From the NCBI RefSeq assembly GCF_008312885.1, contig NZ_VSSO01000003.1, positions 372,001 to 436,000 on the forward strand: DNA of 64,000 nucleotides. The letters run 5' to 3'. This document shows, piece after piece, positions 63,743-64,000 of the stretch. The DNA is from Lolliginicoccus suaedae. GTDB lineage: Bacteria; Actinomycetota; Actinomycetes; Mycobacteriales; Mycobacteriaceae. The stretch's first letter is position 1. Every line of letters starts with the position of its first letter. The notes under the pieces were generated by a model. That model was not told the DNA's origin. It saw nothing but the letters and a program-made list of their open reading frames with translations, and did not search any database. Made by a program: the position numbers and the translations under genes.

Positions 63743-64000
63743 CTAGTGCTGGTTGTTCCGGGGCGGGACGTGGATGCTCCACCGGTGCCGCGACGGCAGA
63801 TAATGCTCGCCCATGTCCTTCTGCTCGGGGGCGGCGGCATCGAGCTTGCTGGCCCGGGCACCAAACGCACGGGCCCAGGGCGCGGCGGAAAGCCCGTGGG
63901 CGAGCACGCTCAGCATCACGGTGGTGGTGGCGATGAGCAGGATCGTTGCCGAGTTGGCCACGCCCGCCTGCTCCACGACGAGCAGCGCGAAGAGGATCGA
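63743..64000 (-). CDS. C-terminal end of a cation/proton antiporter, cut by window edge
   Basis: The last 85 codons of a membrane protein whose 5' part lies beyond 64000. A hydrophobic helix (ANSATILLIATTTVMLSVLAHG) ends in GLSAAPWARAFGAR, the conserved C-terminal motif of CPA1/KefB/NhaP-type sodium/proton antiporters. A short hydrophilic tail (EQKDMGEHYLPSRHRWSIH) follows. It exchanges monovalent cations for protons across the cytoplasmic membrane. It is convergent with the Nudix gene, with a gap of 24 bp. Confidence 0.75.
   Translation of the reverse strand, partial: SILFALLVVEQAGVANSATILLIATTTVMLSVLAHGLSAAPWARAFGARASKLDAAAPEQKDMGEHYLPSRHRWSIHVPPRNNQH

Overview
The window is a GC-rich chromosomal segment from a mycolic-acid actinomycete (order Mycobacteriales). 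It is probably not a Mycobacterium, and I cannot name the genus. The evidence is a 3088-residue multidomain type I fatty acid synthase with an overlapping acpS, DesA3-like acyl-CoA desaturases with their own ferredoxin reductase, a cutinase-like hydrolase, an LpqN-type lipoprotein and an LprD homologue. Two blocks keep gene neighbourhoods known from M. tuberculosis: the Rv2520c-Rv2524c block (DUF3618, bcp, acpS, fas) and the Rv1329c-Rv1343c block (dinG, pncB, clpS, DUF2017, P1 peptidase, rhomboid, murI, metallo-beta-lactamase, rph, rdgB, DUF3817, lprD). The ctaD-serB pair is also conserved. These comparisons come from memory of those genomes, not from a search.

Layout. 1-9.6 kb: the start of cobF, a TetR regulator, tRNA-Arg(CCT), a membrane class III cyclase, a cutinase, then a catabolic cluster. 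The cluster has a GntR regulator and two maleate-isomerase/EutA-like genes diverging from a 2-hydroxyacid dehydrogenase and an amidase; a nitrobindin-like gene follows. 9.6-24 kb: FadE5-type acyl-CoA dehydrogenase, a drug-efflux-type ABC operon with its own TetR and a perfect 31-bp palindrome, a two-domain VOC protein, an IS30-family element, a second cyclase, a glutaminase-STAS protein, gabT/gabD and a DUF559 gene. 22.7-31.4 kb: lipid desaturation genes, two orphan solute-binding lipoproteins, a FabR/DesT-like regulator, DUF3618, bcp and a TetR. 31.6-41.4 kb: acpS and fas. 41.7-64 kb: tRNA-Leu(TAG), housekeeping genes, the NAD-salvage pair pncB-pncA, dinG, a Pth2-type hydrolase, serB, ctaD, folA-thyA, a Nudix hydrolase and the end of a cation/proton antiporter.

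Working together. The GntR cluster and gabT/gabD share a nearly identical 14-bp site (13 of 14 positions) in both divergent promoters, so they are probably one regulon. It may feed an amide- or amino-acid-derived C4 compound into the TCA cycle. The desaturases, reductase and FabR-like regulator form a membrane-lipid module next to the FAS/AcpS synthesis genes. pncA and pncB recycle nicotinamide to nicotinate mononucleotide.

The least expected content is a set of short palindromic repeats. One family (GTGCGAAAAACGACA type) occurs four times; one copy is split by the IS30 element and two copies flank the DUF559 gene. A second family (CAAACGCGATAGAA type) occurs three times. Two further hairpin sequences lie inside coding regions: one in acpS, and one just after the putative catalytic Glu of the IS30 transposase. 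No CRISPR array, prophage or complete secretion system is visible.
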